Shown here: in pieces, positions 15,118 to 17,351 of the stretch
How positions within the stretch are numbered: the stretch's first letter is position 1
Layout: every line of letters starts with the position of its first letter
From: an uncultured Clostridia bacterium
GTDB lineage: Bacteria > Bacillota > Clostridia > TANB77 > CAG-508
DNA: 17,351 nt
Direction: 5' to 3'
NCBI GenBank assembly: GCA_947625565.1
Contig: CANQOU010000013.1
Span: 1 to 17,351 of the forward strand
Made by a program: the position numbers and the translations under genes
Notes under the pieces: generated by a model
Database searches by the model: none
What the model was told of the DNA's origin: nothing
Seen by the model: the letters and a program-made list of their open reading frames with translations, nothing else

Positions 15118-15140
15118 TTGCTTTATTTTTAGCAATTATT
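15113..15140. terminator. Bidirectional terminator between the J-domain gene and trmL
   Basis: Perfect 10-bp arms AATAATTGCT (15113-15122) and AGCAATTATT (15131-15140), with T-rich sequence on both outer sides (seven A before it, giving seven T for minus-strand transcripts). It overlaps the stop of the -1 frame of the J-domain gene and lies just past the trmL stop, serving both convergent genes. That the terminator sits after the -1-frame stop supports the long form as the original gene. Confidence 0.85.
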
Positions 15141-15146
15141 TTTATA

Positions 15147-15650
15147 TTATTTATCAAAATATGTACTTACTTCTTGTAGGTCTTCAAATTTATGTTGTCT
15201 TAATATTTCATAGGTAATTATTGCAACAGAATTTGATAAATTTAATGACCTTAATGTAGATAACATTGGTATTCGTATTGTTTTTGTGTCTAAATATTTC
15301 TTTAGTAATTCTTCTGGTAATCCTTTTGTTTCTTTTCCATATAAAATAAAAACTTCATTCATTTGTGAATAATCTATATCTGTATATTTTGTTTTTCCTT
15401 TTGTTGTTGCAAAGAACATATTGTTCTCTTCTGGTTTATACTTGTTTAAAAAATCTTTCAATGAATTATGTTCTTCTATCTCAACTTTATCCCAATAATC
15501 TAGCCCTGCTCTTTTTATTGATTTTTCATCTATCTTAAAGCCTAAAGGATGCACCAAATGTAACTTTGACCCGGTTATTGCACAGGTTCTCGCGATATTT
15601 CCTGTATTTTGTGGAATTTCAGGTTCAACCATTACAGTATGTATTATCAT
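15147..15650 (-). CDS. trmL: tRNA (cytidine(34)-2'-O)-methyltransferase TrmL
   Basis: SPOUT-class enzyme that methylates the ribose of wobble residue 34 in tRNA-Leu isoacceptors using S-adenosylmethionine. The 167-aa size is typical of this minimal, catalytic-domain-only family. Signatures are 'EPEIPQNTGNIARTC' (9-23), 'ILYGKETKGLPEELL' (102-116), and the knot 'IRIPMLSTLRSLNLSNSVAI' (125-144), which binds the cofactor. The ATG at 15650 is the natural family start ('MIIHTVMVEPEIPQN'); the AAGGAATG-like site is rather far upstream (about 13 bases), so initiation may be modest. It is preceded by the aquaporin pseudogene and its terminator, and ends at a terminator shared with the J-domain gene. 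Confidence 0.95.
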   Translation of the reverse strand: MIIHTVMVEPEIPQNTGNIARTCAITGSKLHLVHPLGFKIDEKSIKRAGLDYWDKVEIEEHNSLKDFLNKYKPEENNMFFATTKGKTKYTDIDYSQMNEVFILYGKETKGLPEELLKKYLDTKTIRIPMLSTLRSLNLSNSVAIITYEILRQHKFEDLQEVSTYFDK

Positions 15651-15689
15651 TTTTTCATTTCATTCCTTTTTATATATTATTTATAAAAG

Positions 15690-15720
15690 TTAGAGTGCAG
15701 ATACTTTATCCGCACTCTAA
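15690..15720 (-). terminator. Terminator after the aquaporin pseudogene
   Basis: Arms TTAGAGTGC (15690-15698) and GCACTCTAA (15712-15720) are perfect complements and can extend inward by three more pairs past one mismatch. On the minus strand the tail is CTTTTATAAAT. It lies 18 bases beyond the original aquaporin stop and separates it from trmL. Confidence 0.75.
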
Positions 15721-15737
15721 AATATCTTTGTATTTTT

Positions 15738-16350
15738 CTAATTATTTTCTTCTTTATTTAAAAATTTAAATGTAAATGCTGCTATTGCAGAACCTGCTAA
15801 TGGTGTTAAGATGAATACTTATACTTGTTTTAATGCTTCTCCACCTAAAAATAATGCTGGTGCTAGGTGCTAAACTTCTGGCTGGGTTTGCAGATGTTCC
15901 TGTTAATTGAATTCCCATAATATGTACAAATGCTAGTGTTAATCCGATAACAACACATGCTATTTGTGATTTACTTTCATTAGATGTTACTCTTAAAATT
16001 GTATATGTTAAAACAACTTCTGTAATGATTGCTCCTAATACTGTTAATGCAACATCTAGTCCAGAACATGCAATAATTCCATAAAGAATTCCTATTACTG
16101 CACCGATAACTTGTGCAATTACATATCTAATAAAGTCTTTTACTGTTAATTTTTTATTAATTAGTATTGCTAAAGATACTGCTGGATTAATATGACATCC
16201 TGATATATTTCCTATAACATATGCCATAGCTACAATTGATAATCCGAATGCTAGAGCAATACCTAATGTTCCCCCTAAAAGTGCTGCGCTTCCTCAACCA
16301 AATAATACAAGTACCGCTGTTCCTATACATTCACATAAATACTTTTTCAT
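15738..16350 (-). pseudogene. aqpZ: Broken aquaporin (AqpZ-like) gene
   Basis: The original gene can be read from ATG (16348-16350, behind GGGAGAG) to TAG (15738-15740), about 200 residues of a MIP-family water channel. Intact pieces are 'MKKYLCECIGTAVLVLFG', the first pore loop 'SGCHINPAVSLA', 'FVHIMGIQLTGTSANPARSL' with the second NPA and the His/Thr/Arg residues of a water-type selectivity filter, and an end reading 'VFILTPLAGSAIAAFTFKFLNKEENN' in another frame. Three lesions are visible: TGA at codon 19 (16294-16296) where the family has Cys in 'FGCGSA'; a tandem 7-bp duplication (15859-15865 and 15866-15872) that shifts the frame just after 'NPARSLAP'; and TAA (15819-15821) where Trp is usual in 'KQVWVF'. 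Removing one repeat copy restores the family sequence. The gene lies 36 bases after the SpoU methylase, under its own perfect promoter. Confidence 0.92.
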
Positions 16351-16372
16351 ATACTTCTCTCCCTATGGCTTT

Positions 16373-16401
16373 ATTATATTGTACCATTATTTTTTTGTCA
16401 A
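16373..16401 (-). promoter_or_regulatory. Perfect consensus sigma-A promoter of the aquaporin pseudogene
   Basis: On the minus strand TTGACA (16401-16396), a 17-base spacer and TATAAT (16378-16373). Both hexamers match consensus exactly. The -35 lies inside the 3' end of the SpoU methylase gene; the start near 16366 gives a short leader. Confidence 0.85.
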
Positions 16402-17187
16402 TAATATTTTTTGTCTTACATATTCATATCCTATAATTCCTGTAGCAACAGATGCATTTAAACTTTCTGTTTTACCTATCATAGGAATTTTTATTTTTTT
16501 ATCTGCTATTTCTTGGATTTGTCTTGATACTCCATTTGCTTCATTTCCAATGACTATTGCTTTTTTATAATATTTAATATCATAAATACTTTTATCTGTC
16601 TGTAAAGAGGTTGCTACAACTTCAAATTTATGTTTTTTTACTTCTTTTAAAGTTTTACTTAAATCTTCACATTCAATAATATTAACTCTAAAAATTGCTC
16701 CCATTGTTGAACGTACAACTTTTGGATTAAATACATCTGCTGTTCCTTTTGATACTAAAATTTGTGTCAAGCCGATACTATCTACTGTTCTTAAAATTGT
16801 TCCCAAGTTTCCTGGGTCTTGAATATCATCTAATACTATTAAAATATCTTCATCATAGTTAATTTGTTGATTTGGATTTGTTTTTTCTAAAATAGCAATA
16901 ATTCCTTGGGGAGCAACAACACTTGTAATGCTTTCAAATACTTTTTTTGTTACATATATACATTCATATTTAGCAATTTCATACATTAAGTCTTTTGGTA
17001 TTGATTCTGTTTTTTCACAATCATCGCAAATTACAATTTGATTGATTTGTACTTTTTCTTGTATAGCTTCTGATATTAACTTAATTCCTTCAATAACATA
17101 TTCATTGCTTAAATCTCTATATTTTTTATCTTTCAACTTTTTTATATGTTTAATATATTCATTTTCTTTACTTGATATTGTTTGCAT
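16387..17187 (-). CDS. TrmH/SpoU-family RNA 2'-O-ribose methyltransferase
   Basis: SAM-dependent enzyme that methylates a ribose 2'-OH in rRNA or tRNA; the exact target is not readable. The 266-aa length fits two-domain members. Residues 1-105 match the substrate-binding (SpoU_sub_bind) domain ('FVIEG'-like 'YVIEGIKLISEAIQ', 30-43; 'VAPQGIIAI', 91-99). The SPOUT domain has motif 1 'LDDIQDPGNLGTILRT' (119-134), with Asn127 and Arg133, motif 2 'VIGNEANGVS' (212-221), and motif 3 'IPMIGKTESLNASVA' (234-248). This architecture is seen in YsgA/RlmB-like rRNA methylases. The ATG start has an AAAGGAAG site. The upstream region (17188-17276) is the 3' exon of a group II intron, so the gene's native promoter may have been separated from it. 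Confidence 0.93.
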   Translation of the reverse strand: MQTISSKENEYIKHIKKLKDKKYRDLSNEYVIEGIKLISEAIQEKVQINQIVICDDCEKTESIPKDLMYEIAKYECIYVTKKVFESITSVVAPQGIIAILEKTNPNQQINYDEDILIVLDDIQDPGNLGTILRTVDSIGLTQILVSKGTADVFNPKVVRSTMGAIFRVNIIECEDLSKTLKEVKKHKFEVVATSLQTDKSIYDIKYYKKAIVIGNEANGVSRQIQEIADKKIKIPMIGKTESLNASVATGIIGYEYVRQKILLTKK

Positions 17188-17276
17188 ATTTCTTCCTTTC
17201 TAAATTTTATTTTACTCTTTTAAAGTTTTTTTATACTTTATAATTATATTATTTTTTTATATTTTTTTCAATATCA

Positions 17277-17351
17277 ATCGAGTAGAGAACAAATAATTAT
17301 TTTATTTATTCCCTCTCACACCACCGTACGTGCCGTTCGGCATACGGCGGT
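17277..17351 (-). mobile_element. 3' end of a group II intron (domains V and VI), cut by the window edge
   Basis: On the minus strand, 17351 to about 17321 is domain V: ACCGCCGTA pairs with TACGGTGGT, a two-base CG bulge, then TGCC/GGCA around a GAAC loop, with a CGC catalytic triad. Domain VI runs from 17317 to 17280: GAGAGGGAATAAATAA pairs with TTATTTGTTCTCT-A-CTC along 16 bp, leaving a single bulged A at 17283, the expected branch-point adenosine. The 3' splice site would be near 17277. The rest of the intron, normally with a reverse transcriptase gene, would lie beyond the right edge. It is oriented like the methylase gene and sits 89 bases upstream of its start. Confidence 0.9.

Noticed and set aside
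16294..16296. In-frame TGA at a Cys position of the aquaporin as selenocysteine or a reassigned codon
   Set aside because: The same gene carries a frameshifting duplication and a TAA, the other long genes contain no in-frame TGA, and I see no obvious selenocysteine hairpin after it; a plain nonsense mutation is simpler.
1..17351. CRISPR array, tRNA or rRNA genes
   Set aside because: No regularly spaced direct repeats and no cloverleaf or rRNA-like stretches were seen on either strand.

Overview
The window is very AT-rich, and its genes look like those of a Gram-positive Bacillota, most likely an uncultured or gut Clostridia-type lineage. Evidence for this is the strong AGGAGG-type ribosome binding sites, a T-box leader, intrinsic terminators, SpoVB/MurJ-type flippase, HU and SMC genes, TTG starts behind good binding sites, and consensus sigma-A promoters (one a perfect TTGACA-N17-TATAAT). 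I cannot place it more narrowly from sequence alone. Only aspS and a J-domain gene are on the plus strand; everything else is on the minus strand.

Layout, left to right. 1-377: no gene, weak hairpins only. 378-2465 (minus): a two-gene unit of unrecognised function, a 539-aa protein with a possible ADP-ribosyltransferase-like R/STS/ExE pattern, followed by a 143-aa protein. 2541-4556 (plus): a T-box leader and aspS; the only Asx codon in the likely specifier strand is AAC (Asn), which suggests a non-discriminating AspRS. A shared terminator separates aspS from convergent HU. 5023-10736 (minus): a SpoVB/MurJ-like flippase, full-length smc, and a small XRE regulator whose promoter holds a near-perfect 25-bp palindrome. 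10822-11538 (minus): a divergent Rpn/YhgA-like protein that seems to have lost catalytic residues. 11711-14346 (minus): a complete NitT/TauT-type ABC importer operon (ATPase, permease, binding protein). 14483-15117 (plus): a J-domain gene split by a classical A AAA AAC slippery heptamer, the -1 frame adding 125 residues with a membrane segment. 15147-15650 (minus): trmL. 15738-16350 (minus): an aquaporin pseudogene with three separate lesions under a perfect promoter. 16387-17187 (minus): a TrmH/SpoU-family RNA methyltransferase. 17277-17351 (minus): the 3' end (domains V and VI) of a group II intron that continues past the right edge.

Most of the window is housekeeping: tRNA charging and modification (aspS, trmL, the SpoU methylase), chromosome organisation (HU, smc), envelope (flippase) and nutrient uptake (ABC operon). 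The accessory or decaying parts are the left two-gene unit, the Rpn-like gene with its XRE neighbour, the split J-domain gene, the aquaporin pseudogene and the group II intron. I found no CRISPR array, tRNA or rRNA gene. No complete undescribed system is demonstrated; the best candidates for something new are the frameshifted membrane J-protein, the 539/143-aa gene pair and the XRE operator.
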